Positions 1 to 6,579 of a stretch of 7,538 nucleotides of DNA are shown in pieces (position 1 is the stretch's first letter; each line of letters starts with the position of its first letter). The notes beneath the pieces are model-generated. The model was given only the letters and a program-made list of their open reading frames with translations, was not told where the DNA came from and did no database searches. Source of the DNA: SZUA-521 sp041738285 (lineage in GTDB: Bacteria > Pseudomonadota > Gammaproteobacteria > Pseudomonadales > Azotimanducaceae); NCBI GenBank assembly GCA_041738285.1, contig JBGSQB010000244.1, positions 1 to 7,538 of the forward strand. The letters run 5' to 3'. Both the position numbers and the translations under genes were made by a program.

Positions 1-284
1 ATCAGCAGCGGCGAACCCTCTGGCGTCCAGATGGCGGCATAGGCTTCGGCGGTCCGCTTTGGGCGGAACGGCAGGATGAAGGCCGACACGATGAGGCGCC
101 GCACGGCCCACGGCACGTCGACGACGTACGGGTCCATCAGGAATTCGCCGAGATAGCGCCGCACGTCGGCAACCGACGTGCTGTCGGGCGAGCCCAGATT
201 GACGAGGAGAATGCCGCGTTTCAACAGGGGTTCCGGCAACCGCGATGAGGCGGCGATGGTAACGATGCGATCCCGTGCTGTCAT
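1..284 (-). CDS. hemH: Ferrochelatase, N-terminal part (cut by left window edge)
   Basis: Ferrochelatase inserts ferrous iron into protoporphyrin IX, the last step of protoheme synthesis. About 94 codons are visible, reading leftwards off the window. From residue 24 the translation runs GILLVNLGSPDSTSVADVRR, then YLGEFLMDPYVVDVPW, and reaches an IWTPEGSPLL stretch. These match the conserved N-terminal block of the family (LLVNLGSP, RRYL..FLMDPYV, EGSPL) and are especially close to pseudomonad HemH as I remember it. The catalytic His and Glu lie outside the window. I chose the ATG at 282-284. It leaves about 23 residues before the conserved block, longer than in many homologues, and no clear Shine-Dalgarno precedes it; a TTG at residue 16 is the only obvious in-frame alternative. 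The gene is divergent from hisH across 56 bp. The family call is secure; the exact start is not. Confidence 0.93.
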   Translation of the reverse strand, partial: MTARDRIVTIAASSRLPEPLLKRGILLVNLGSPDSTSVADVRRYLGEFLMDPYVVDVPWAVRRLIVSAFILPFRPKRTAEAYAAIWTPEGSPLL

Positions 285-340
285 GCGCCGGGAAGGTAGT
301 TCGGGTAGTATCCGCGCTCTTTTTCCGTGGCCTCACGCCC
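285..340. promoter_or_regulatory. Divergent hemH / hisH intergenic region
   Basis: This 56-bp spacer separates two divergent genes, so it and the flanking 5' coding ends must supply start signals in both directions. It contains a direct repeat GGTAGT at 295-300 and 304-309 (9-nt period) and a pyrimidine tract around 318-326. TAGTAT at 306-311 (or GATACT on the minus strand) could pass for a -10 box, but I find no convincing -35 partner at 16-18 nt. Neither gene has a clear Shine-Dalgarno here. The regulatory role is inferred from the layout; no specific promoter is claimed. Confidence 0.3.
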
Positions 341-973
341 GTGATCGTCATCATCGACTACGACGCCGGCAATCTGCGCAGTGTGCAGCGGGCGTGCGCC
401 GAGGTTGGATTGGCGGCGACGATCAGCGGCGACGCGGCAGTGGTTGCACGCGCAGATCGCATCATCTTCCCGGGCGTCGGTGCGGCCGCCAGCGCCATGC
501 GCAGTTTGCGCGCGAAGGGTCTCGATGACGTGCTGCGAGCAGCGATTGCGGCGGGCACGCCCATGCTTGGCATCTGCCTCGGCCTGCAGATCTCACTGAC
601 CCATTCGGAAGAGGGTGACACGACCACTCTGGGGCTGATCCCGGGCCGCGTGGTGCGCTTTCGACTCGACGATCCGAAGCTGAAGATTCCGCACATGGGC
701 TGGAACGCCGTCACCGTCACGCGTCCTCACCCGGTGCTCGCAGGAATCAGGCACGGGGATGAGTTTTATTTCGTACATGCCTACTATCCGGCACCCGCGG
801 ACGATCGGCTGGTGCTCGCGCAGACGGAGTACGAAGGTACCTTCGCGTGCGCGCTCGGTAATCGAAACTACGTCGCCACGCAGTTTCACCCCGAGAAGAG
901 CGGCCGCGTTGGCCTCGACCTGATTGCGCGCTTTGCGAAGTGGGATGGCATCTGGAGTGGTCAGCCGTGCTGA
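341..973 (+). CDS. hisH: Imidazole glycerol phosphate synthase, glutaminase subunit HisH
   Basis: HisH hydrolyses glutamine and passes ammonia to HisF for the fifth step of histidine biosynthesis (PRFAR to IGP plus AICAR) in the cytoplasm. The 210-residue protein is a class I (triad) glutamine amidotransferase of normal length. It starts IVIIDYDAGNLRSV and has the oxyanion-strand motif PGVG at 44-47, the nucleophile Cys79 in GICLGLQ, PHMGWN at 117-122, and His183/Glu185 in TQFHPEKSG. The frame is open upstream to a GTG at 275, but that would overlap the hemH start and add a non-conserved leader. I therefore chose the GTG at 341, right before the first conserved strand; no good Shine-Dalgarno precedes it. 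Its stop overlaps the hisF start by 7 nt. An LPS-linked HisH2 paralogue was considered, but no wbpG-like gene is nearby. The function is secure; the start is probable. Confidence 0.95.
   Translation: MIVIIDYDAGNLRSVQRACAEVGLAATISGDAAVVARADRIIFPGVGAAASAMRSLRAKGLDDVLRAAIAAGTPMLGICLGLQISLTHSEEGDTTTLGLIPGRVVRFRLDDPKLKIPHMGWNAVTVTRPHPVLAGIRHGDEFYFVHAYYPAPADDRLVLAQTEYEGTFACALGNRNYVATQFHPEKSGRVGLDLIARFAKWDGIWSGQPC
954..957 (+). promoter_or_regulatory. Ribosome binding site of hisF (decides its start)
   Basis: GGAG lies inside the 3' end of hisH, 9 nt before the GTG at 967. It supports the GTG start, whose product begins MLSKRLIACLDV like other HisF proteins, over the in-frame ATG at 940, which would add nine non-conserved residues. 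Confidence 0.6.
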
Positions 974-1746
974 GCAAACGACTCATCGCCTGCCTTGACG
1001 TTCGCGATGGCAAGCTCGCCAAGAGCGTGAAGTTCGTCGATACCAAGGACATCGGGGATCCGGTCAGCAAGGCACGCGAATACTACGAAGACGGTCTGGA
1101 TGAGCTCGTGTTCTACGACATTACGGCGTCTAGCGACAAGCGGCGCATCATGCTCGACGTGGTCGAGGCGGTGGCCGCGCAGGTGTTCATCCCGTTGTCG
1201 GTGGGCGGCGGTGTTCGCACGGTGCAGGACGCAACCGACCTGCGCCTGGCGGGGGCGGAGAAAATCAACGTCAATTCGGCTGCGGTAGAGCGGCCAGCGC
1301 TGATCGCCGAGTGTGCCGATGCGATCGGCAATCAGAACATCGTACTGTCGATGGACATTCGGCGGGTGCAGTCGAATGCGCAATGCCCGTCCGGATACGA
1401 GATCGTGATTCATGGCGGGCGTACGCCCAAGGGTATCGATGCGCTGGCGTGGGCGCTGGAAGGCGAGCGTCTGGGTGCGGGCGAACTGGTGGTGAATTCC
1501 ATCGATGCCGACGGTACGCGGGAAGGCTATTCCATCGAGTTGACGCGTCTGATTGCAGATGCCGTGCGGATCCCTGTGATCGCATCGGGCGGTGCCGGAC
1601 TGCCGGAACACCTCGCGCAGGTGCTCACGGAAGGTCACGCAGACGCGGCGCTCGTTGCCTCGATGGTGCACTACGGTGACTACACCGTCAGTGGACTCAA
1701 GCGCGACCTCGCGGGTCGCGGCATCAAAATGCGCATGAGCTGGTAG
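967..1746 (+). CDS. hisF: Imidazole glycerol phosphate synthase, cyclase subunit HisF
   Basis: HisF is the (beta/alpha)8 cyclase that uses ammonia from HisH to convert PRFAR into imidazole glycerol phosphate and AICAR. The 259-residue translation has the two catalytic aspartates at exactly the family positions, Asp11 (ACLDV) and Asp130 (SMDIRR), and Lys19. The ammonia-gate residues known from Thermotoga HisF are Arg5, Glu46 and Lys99, with Glu173 matching Glu167 there. Phosphate-binding loops are visible as SVGGG (78-82) and ASGGAG. Relative to Thermotoga there is a six-residue insertion after Asp130, ending in a PSGYEIVIHGGR block. The signature KSVKF replaces the usual KGV-F. SVGGGV and NSIDADGT differ from the enteric type (VAGGI, NMMNQDG). 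The GTG start overlaps the hisH stop, so the two are probably translationally coupled and made in equal amounts. No other his gene is adjacent. Confidence 0.95.
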   Translation: MLSKRLIACLDVRDGKLAKSVKFVDTKDIGDPVSKAREYYEDGLDELVFYDITASSDKRRIMLDVVEAVAAQVFIPLSVGGGVRTVQDATDLRLAGAEKINVNSAAVERPALIAECADAIGNQNIVLSMDIRRVQSNAQCPSGYEIVIHGGRTPKGIDALAWALEGERLGAGELVVNSIDADGTREGYSIELTRLIADAVRIPVIASGGAGLPEHLAQVLTEGHADAALVASMVHYGDYTVSGLKRDLAGRGIKMRMSW

Positions 1747-1751
1747 GAGGT
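1745..1751 (+). promoter_or_regulatory. Strong ribosome binding site overlapping the hisF stop
   Basis: AGGAGGT, a full anti-16S match, begins within the TAG stop codon of hisF (1744-1746) and ends 3 nt before the ATG at 1755. The spacing is short. The overlap suggests that ribosomes finishing hisF can restart on the next gene. Confidence 0.75.
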
Positions 1752-1754
1752 CCG

Positions 1755-2723
1755 ATGAAGGCCATCGAAGTGGTCGACAAGCAACTCAGCTGGCGCGATG
1801 TGCCGGATGTGACCCCGGCTGCCGGTGAGGTGCTGATCCGCAACCGTGCAACTGCGGTCAATCGTGCCGATCTCGTCCAGCGCACAGGTGGGTATCCACC
1901 ACCGCCCGGCGCGAGCGCGATTCTCGGGCTCGAGTGCGCAGGCGAAGTGGCCGCGCTCGGTGCGGGCGTTGGCAGTTTCAAGGTCGGCGATCGCGTATGT
2001 GCGTTACTTGCCGGCGGCGGCTACGCCGAACGCGTCAACGTACCGGCGGGGCAGGTCGCGCGCATGCCGGCAGGGCTCACGTTCGAGCAAGCCGCGGCGC
2101 TGCCGGAGGTGTTCGCTACGGCATATCTCAATCTCTTCATGGAAGCCAGCCTCAAACGCGGCGAACGGGTGCTGCTGCACGCCGGCGCGAGCGGTGTCGG
2201 CACGGCCGCCATCCAATTGTGCAACGTCAATCACAGCCCGTGCTACGTAACAGCCGGAAGCCGCGACAAGATCGAACGCTGTATGGCGCTCGGCGCCAAG
2301 GGCGGCGCTGATCGGCACGGTGAGCCCTTTGCTTCCCAGGTGAGTCAGTGGACCGAGGGCGCCGGTTTCGACGTGATTCTAGACCCCGTGGGCGGTGCGT
2401 ATCTGAAGGACAATCTGGCGAGCCTCGCGATCGAGGGGCGCCTCGTGGTCATTGGCCTCATGGGCGGCGCCAGCGCGGAAGTCGCGCTGGGTCTGATGAT
2501 GGTGAAACGGCTCAAGCTGATCGGTTCCACCCTGCGCGCACGGTCGATTGCGGCGAAAGCATCCGTGATGGATGCGCTCGCCCGCAACGTCTGGCCTGCG
2601 ATCGAGTCGGGTGCCGTCGCACCCATCATCGACACGGTCATACCGATCGCGGAGGCGGAACGCGCCCACGCGCTGATTGCCTCGAACGAAACGTTCGGCA
2701 AGGTGGTGTTGTCGGTGCCATAG
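1755..2723 (+). CDS. NAD(P)H:quinone oxidoreductase, PIG3-like zinc-independent MDR family
   Basis: This 322-residue protein belongs to the medium-chain dehydrogenase/reductase superfamily, quinone oxidoreductase branch (PIG3-like, as TIGR02824). Members use NADPH to reduce quinones or other enones in the cytoplasm; the real substrate is not predictable here. The N-terminal GroES-like domain shows VNRADLVQRTGGYPPPPG (35-52), a GLECAGEV block (58-65) and VGDRVCALLAGGGYAE (77-92). The Rossmann domain has the nucleotide-binding loop AGASGVGTAA (143-152) and TAGSRDKIERC (166-176). No structural-zinc cysteine cluster is visible. The segment CNVNHSPCYV (156-165), just after the Rossmann loop, departs from the usual AKA-G-V pattern, but the frame stays open. 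It sits 8 nt after hisF with a strong ribosome binding site, so it is co-transcribed; a link to histidine synthesis is not established. The family is secure; the gene name is left open. Confidence 0.92.
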   Translation: MKAIEVVDKQLSWRDVPDVTPAAGEVLIRNRATAVNRADLVQRTGGYPPPPGASAILGLECAGEVAALGAGVGSFKVGDRVCALLAGGGYAERVNVPAGQVARMPAGLTFEQAAALPEVFATAYLNLFMEASLKRGERVLLHAGASGVGTAAIQLCNVNHSPCYVTAGSRDKIERCMALGAKGGADRHGEPFASQVSQWTEGAGFDVILDPVGGAYLKDNLASLAIEGRLVVIGLMGGASAEVALGLMMVKRLKLIGSTLRARSIAAKASVMDALARNVWPAIESGAVAPIIDTVIPIAEAERAHALIASNETFGKVVLSVP

Positions 2724-2732
2724 GAAAGCTCA

Positions 2733-2784
2733 TGGGAGCGCACTTGCGCGCGAACGGGCCAATTCGCGGGCAAGCCCGCTCCCA
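2733..2784. repeat. Inverted pair of REP-like palindromes (REPIN-like), possible bidirectional terminator
   Basis: Two 21-nt elements face each other at 2734-2754 and 2763-2783, separated by 8 nt (CGGGCCAA). The right one, read on the minus strand, is GGGAGCGGGCTTGCCCGCGA followed by A. It matches the pseudomonad REP consensus as I remember it. The left one agrees at 18 of 21 positions, and the flanking T2733/A2784 pair extends the potential stem. Each element can also fold on its own: a six-bp stem GCGGGC/GCCCGC on the right, GCGCA/TGCGC on the left. They fill the gap between the convergent quinone oxidoreductase and valS genes, where REP pairs commonly lie and may stop transcription or protect 3' ends. 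There is no T-run, so a classic intrinsic terminator is not supported. No transposase is in the window. Confidence 0.75.
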
Positions 2785-2816
2785 CAATCTCGGAATGGTC
2801 CTGCCGCGGCTTTAGA

Positions 2817-5591
2817 TTAGATGTTTTCCAGGTCGGTGAGCTGCTGACGCAGCATCGCGACCGCTGCTCTGGCTTCGCCGGCGCGCGCACGCTCTTTAGC
2901 GACCACATCCTCCGGCGCCTTGGCGACGAATGACTGGTTACCGAGTTTCTGTTCGATACGCTCGAGGTCGGTGACCTTGCGGGCGATCTCTTTGTCCAGG
3001 CGTGAACGCTCGGCGGCAACGTCGATCAGACCTGCCAGTGGCACGAAGAGTTTCAATTCTCCGGCGAGCTGCATCGCTGCAGGTGGCGCGGATGCATCGG
3101 CATCGAGCCAATCGATGCGCTCGATTTTGGCGAGCCGGCCGAGCAATGATCGGCTGGCTTCGAGCCAGCGCGCGTCATCGCTGGTGCCGCCTTGCAGCAA
3201 GAGCGGAATCGCCTGACCAGGTTTGATGTTCATCTCGCCCCGGATGTTGCGTACGCCGATGACGATGGTCTTCAACCACTCGACAGCTGCCTCGGCGTCG
3301 GCATCCGCCGCCAGGTCGTCTGCTTCCGGATAGGGCTGGATCATGATCGTTTCGCCCGCCGCACCGGTGAGTGGCGCGACCCGGTGCCAAAGCGCTTCGG
3401 TGATGTAGGGGATGACCGGGTGTGCGGCACGCAAGGCGATTTCCAGGATTCGCAACAGCTGCGTACGCGTGCCGGTCTGCGCGGCAACAGATGCGCCTTC
3501 GTCCCACAGCACGGGCTTGGTGAGCTCCAGGTACCAGTCGCAGTACTCGTGCCAGACGAAGTCGTACAGCACGCTGGCCAGCAGGTCGAAACGAAACGTT
3601 GCGGTAGCGCGCTCCGCATCGACGATCATCCGTCGAGCACGGGACTCGATCCAGCGGTCGACCAGACTCAGCTCACGTGGTCCACCGAGTTCGACGGATT
3701 CGGTGTTCATCAGCACGAACTTCGTGGCATTCCACAGCTTGTTGCAGAAGTTTCGATAGCCTTCGATCCGTTTCATGTCGAAGCGCACGTCACGGCCGGT
3801 CGAAGCGAGTGCGCAATAGGTGAATCGCAGCGCATCCGTGCCGAACGACGGGATGCCTGATCCGAAGTCGCGCTGAGTTGCCTTAGTTATCCGTGCGGCC
3901 ATCTGCGGCTGCATGAGGTCGTCGGTGCGCTTGGCAATGAGTGATGGCAGATCGATGCCATCGATCAGGTCGAGCGGATCGAGGCCATTGCCGCGCGACT
4001 TCGACATCTTCTGGCCTTCGCTGTCCTTGACCAGGCCATGGATGTAGACCTTGCGGAAGGGCACTTCGCCAACGAAGCGAAGCGTCATCATGATCATTCG
4101 AGCAACCCAGAAGAAAATGATGTCATGGCCCGTTACCAGTACGTCGGTAGGGTGGTAGAGCTCGAGTTCGGGTGTTTCGTCCGGCCAACCGAGGGTGCCG
4201 AAGGTCCACAAGGCGGAGGAGAACCATGTCTCCAGAACGTCGGGGTCCTGGGTGAGCACGACCGTCTTGGACAGACCGTGCTTGGCGCGTATCTCTGCTT
4301 CGTCGCGGCCCACGTAAACCTGACCGGTGTCGTCGTACCAAGCCGGGATACGATGGCCCCACCATTGCTGCCGGCTGATACACCAGTCGCGGATGTCGCG
4401 CATCCAGGCGAAGTAGAGGTTCTCGTACTGCTTGGGTACGAACTCGATATCGCCATTGCGAACCGCTTCGATTGCCGGTGCCGCGAGTTCATCCATCGCC
4501 ACGTACCATTGATCGGTCAGGTACGGTTCGATCACGGCGCCCGAGCGATCTCCGCGCGGCACCATCAGCTTGTGATCCTGGATCTTCTCAACCAGGCCGA
4601 GTGAGGTGAGATCGGCGACGATTCGCTTGCGCGCGGCAAAGCGATCGAGCCCCCGATAGGCCGCTGGCGCGTTGTCGTTCAGGTGCGCGTCCGGCGTGAA
4701 TACGTTTACCAGCGGCAAGCCGTGCCGCGTGCCGATCTCGTTGTCGTTGAAGTCGTGTGCAGGTGTGATCTTCAAGCAGCCGGTGCCGAACGCCGGATCG
4801 ACGTAAGTATCGGCGATGATCGGAATCTGCCGATCGGTCAACGGCAGTTGAACGGACTGGCCAATCAGATCGCGATAGCGCGCATCATCGGGATGTACCG
4901 CGACCGCGGTGTCGCCGAGCATCGTCTCTGGACGGGTAGTCGCAACGACGAGATGATCCTTGCCACCCGTGGTGCGCGCGCCACCGACCAATGCGTAGCG
5001 CAGGTGCCATAGATGGCCGGATTCTTCTTCGCTCTCGACCTCGAGATCGGAAATCGCAGATTGCAGTTGCGGATCCCAATTCACCAGACGTTGCCCGCGG
5101 TAGATGAGGCCGTCTTCGTGCAGGCGCACGAATACCTCGCGTACTGCCCGCGAGAAGCCCTCATCCATCGTGAATCGGTCACGACTCCAGTCGAGCGATG
5201 AGCCCATGCGTCTCAGCTGCTGGCTGATCTGGCCACCCGACTCGCGTTTCCATTCCCACACGCGCTCGACGAAGGCCTCGCGCCCGATCGCGTGCTTGTC
5301 GATACCCTCGGCCGCGAGCTTTCGTTCCACCAGCATTTGCGTTGCGATACCGGCATGGTCCGTCCCCATCTGCCACAGTGTGCGGCGGCCCTTCATGCGC
5401 GCATGGCGGATCAGCGTGTCCATGAGGGTGTGCTGAAACGCATGGCCCATGTGCAGGCTGCCGGTCACGTTCGGCGGCGGAATCATGATGCAGTAGGGAA
5501 CGCCGTTGCCTGTGGGCGCAAAATGACCCGCTTGTTCCCATTTCGTGTACAGGGGTTGCTCGATATCGTGCGGGTCGAAGCTATTTTCCAC
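2817..5591 (-). CDS. valS: Valyl-tRNA synthetase
   Basis: ValS charges tRNA-Val with valine and hydrolyses mischarged threonine. The 924-residue class I synthetase is complete and slightly shorter than the E. coli enzyme (about 950). It has the ATP-binding PPPNVTGSLHMGH (38-50, HIGH variant HMGH 47-50) and the CP1 editing domain with VVATTRPETMLGDTAVAVHP (215-234) and GTGCLKITPAHDFND (269-283). Further on are the catalytic GHDIIFFWVARM (488-499), KMSKS (528-532), the anticodon-binding helical domain (about 610-800), and the charged C-terminal coiled coil (about 858-924) that grips the tRNA. The GTG start at 5591 gives MENSFDPHDIEQ, in line with the family's opening FDP--IE. It overlaps the upstream gene's stop by 11 nt and has only a weak ribosome binding site, so coupling is likely. 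It converges on the quinone oxidoreductase gene. Confidence 0.97.
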   Translation of the reverse strand: MENSFDPHDIEQPLYTKWEQAGHFAPTGNGVPYCIMIPPPNVTGSLHMGHAFQHTLMDTLIRHARMKGRRTLWQMGTDHAGIATQMLVERKLAAEGIDKHAIGREAFVERVWEWKRESGGQISQQLRRMGSSLDWSRDRFTMDEGFSRAVREVFVRLHEDGLIYRGQRLVNWDPQLQSAISDLEVESEEESGHLWHLRYALVGGARTTGGKDHLVVATTRPETMLGDTAVAVHPDDARYRDLIGQSVQLPLTDRQIPIIADTYVDPAFGTGCLKITPAHDFNDNEIGTRHGLPLVNVFTPDAHLNDNAPAAYRGLDRFAARKRIVADLTSLGLVEKIQDHKLMVPRGDRSGAVIEPYLTDQWYVAMDELAAPAIEAVRNGDIEFVPKQYENLYFAWMRDIRDWCISRQQWWGHRIPAWYDDTGQVYVGRDEAEIRAKHGLSKTVVLTQDPDVLETWFSSALWTFGTLGWPDETPELELYHPTDVLVTGHDIIFFWVARMIMMTLRFVGEVPFRKVYIHGLVKDSEGQKMSKSRGNGLDPLDLIDGIDLPSLIAKRTDDLMQPQMAARITKATQRDFGSGIPSFGTDALRFTYCALASTGRDVRFDMKRIEGYRNFCNKLWNATKFVLMNTESVELGGPRELSLVDRWIESRARRMIVDAERATATFRFDLLASVLYDFVWHEYCDWYLELTKPVLWDEGASVAAQTGTRTQLLRILEIALRAAHPVIPYITEALWHRVAPLTGAAGETIMIQPYPEADDLAADADAEAAVEWLKTIVIGVRNIRGEMNIKPGQAIPLLLQGGTSDDARWLEASRSLLGRLAKIERIDWLDADASAPPAAMQLAGELKLFVPLAGLIDVAAERSRLDKEIARKVTDLERIEQKLGNQSFVAKAPEDVVAKERARAGEARAAVAMLRQQLTDLENI

Positions 5592-6135
5592 GCTTGGTTG
5601 CGTCCGGTGGTGGTGTGGCGTCGATCAGTTGATCGGCGATGGTGGCGACTTCCTCGCGCAGCGCGACCAGCAGAAGCTCGCGCAACTCCGATAGGTTGTC
5701 GACGGCGATCTGTCTCATCCAGGTCCCGAGGGTCGAGTCGATGCGGTCGTGCAGTACCTTGGCGAGGGCCTCGCTTTCCCGCGGCGACCATTGCGCGCCA
5801 GCGGCGCTCATTGCCTTGCGCGCGGAATCGATGATGTCTTCGGCGGCGCTGCGCCAGTGATCGCCAAGGAGTAGCTTGATCGTATCGTCGCCCAGCGCGG
5901 ATTCGCCTTGAGATTCGGCAGCAAATCCGCGTCGACTCTCGAGCGGGGATTCGTCCACTTCCAGGGCACCGTCGACAACATCGTCGAGCAGTGGTACATC
6001 CGCTGGGTCTTCCTCGGTGGACTGATCATGCGCGTCCAGCGCGAGCAGCGATCGAATGGACTCGAGATCGCCCAGAATCGAGCTCTCCGGCGGTGGCGGC
6101 AGCGGGCCTTTGTTGCGACGTCCGCGGTCGGCCAT
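5581..6135 (-). CDS. Uncharacterised acidic/helical protein encoded between holC and valS
   Basis: I do not recognise a named domain in this 184-residue protein. The first 20 residues are basic and then proline-rich (RGRRNKGPLPPPP). Residues 21-31 (LGDLESIRSLL) and 48-56 (VPLLDDVVD) are two short hydrophobic/acidic motifs inside an acidic, probably disordered stretch to about residue 85. Residues 85-172 look continuously helical and amphipathic. The tail (174-184) is again proline-rich and basic. No signal peptide or membrane segment is seen. Small proteins with similar LESI-LL and VPLLDDVV motifs occur at this place in other gammaproteobacteria, as I recall, but no function is known to me. 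The ATG at 6135 is chosen over an adjacent TTG because GGAAG (6140-6144) is well spaced from it. It overlaps the holC stop by 1 nt (TGATG). It is clearly a real gene, given its position and coding character. Confidence 0.85.
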   Translation of the reverse strand: MADRGRRNKGPLPPPPESSILGDLESIRSLLALDAHDQSTEEDPADVPLLDDVVDGALEVDESPLESRRGFAAESQGESALGDDTIKLLLGDHWRSAAEDIIDSARKAMSAAGAQWSPRESEALAKVLHDRIDSTLGTWMRQIAVDNLSELRELLLVALREEVATIADQLIDATPPPDATKRGK

Positions 6136-6569
6136 CAATCTTCCCAGTTTTCCAGGTCATGAGAGTAGAGCGGGTATCCGTGGCCACGATAGAAGCGGTA
6201 TCGGTCCCGGCCGATGTCCTTGTACGGTGCCACGATGACCTCGGCCACCCGTTCGAAGCGGCCGAAAAACACCGGGATCGAACTTGCGAGATTGATCAGC
6301 ACCTCGTCGGCTCCTGCCGGCGGTTCTTCGTGCGCAATGATCACCTGGGCGACTCGACTCGTATCTTTTCCTTGTTGTGCGTGAGCGAGAAACTGATCCT
6401 GTGGGTATTCCCACATGAGTTGGTCGAGAGCCGCCGCTTCGGATACGCCATTGACGTGCACGTGCACGCGCGCGCCGGAGGCGACCGCCTTGTAGGCGAG
6501 ACGGCAGGCGAAACGTCGCTGCGCCTCGATATCGACGTCGGGAAGGATGTAGAAGTCCACACGCGTCAA
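6135..6569 (-). CDS. holC: DNA polymerase III chi subunit
   Basis: HolC (chi) is part of the clamp-loader complex of DNA polymerase III. It binds psi (HolD) and the C-terminus of single-strand binding protein, linking the replisome to SSB-coated lagging strand. The 144-residue protein has the usual length. It begins MTRVDFYIL, and shows the family's middle block LDQLMWEYPQDQFLAH (48-63), then VLINLASSIPVFFGRFERVAEVI (90-112) and the C-terminal YRFYRGHGYPLYSHDL. The start is a TTG at 6569 supported by GAGG 5 nt upstream; the GTG three codons later is too far from that site. The gene lies 10 nt after the pepA stop and overlaps the next gene by 1 nt, so expression depends on the pepA transcript unless an internal promoter exists. 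psi is not encoded here. Confidence 0.93.
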   Translation of the reverse strand: MTRVDFYILPDVDIEAQRRFACRLAYKAVASGARVHVHVNGVSEAAALDQLMWEYPQDQFLAHAQQGKDTSRVAQVIIAHEEPPAGADEVLINLASSIPVFFGRFERVAEVIVAPYKDIGRDRYRFYRGHGYPLYSHDLENWED

Positions 6570-6574
6570 CGTGG

Positions 6575-6578
6575 CCTC
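6575..6578 (-). promoter_or_regulatory. Ribosome binding site of holC (supports TTG start)
   Basis: On the minus strand, GAGG follows the pepA TGA by 1 nt and lies 5 nt before TTG at 6567-6569. This spacing favours the TTG over the GTG at 6558-6560 and implies re-initiation by ribosomes leaving pepA. Confidence 0.55.
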
Positions 6579-6579
6579 G

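Noticed and set aside
275..340. Upstream extension of hisH to the GTG at 275 (22 extra residues).
   Set aside because: It would overlap the hemH start codon, the added residues match nothing in HisH, and the conserved first strand starts at the GTG at 341.
961..1671. A 236-codon open frame on the minus strand opposite hisF.
   Set aside because: It is antisense to a well-conserved gene, its translation has no recognisable family features, and long antisense frames are expected in GC-rich genes.
341..1746. HisH/HisF as the LPS-type HisH2/HisF2 amidotransferase pair.
   Set aside because: No wbpG-like amidotransferase or sugar gene is adjacent, and HisF keeps both catalytic aspartates and the gate residues of the histidine enzyme.
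2803..2810. GCCGCGGC palindrome followed by TTTAG near the valS end, as an intrinsic terminator.
   Set aside because: The palindrome leaves no usable loop and there is no real T-run; the REP pair next to it is the better candidate.
3192..3860. Plus-strand open frames opposite valS (this one and others such as 4038-4604).
   Set aside because: They mirror the codon bias of valS, have no recognisable products, and valS is intact across the whole span.
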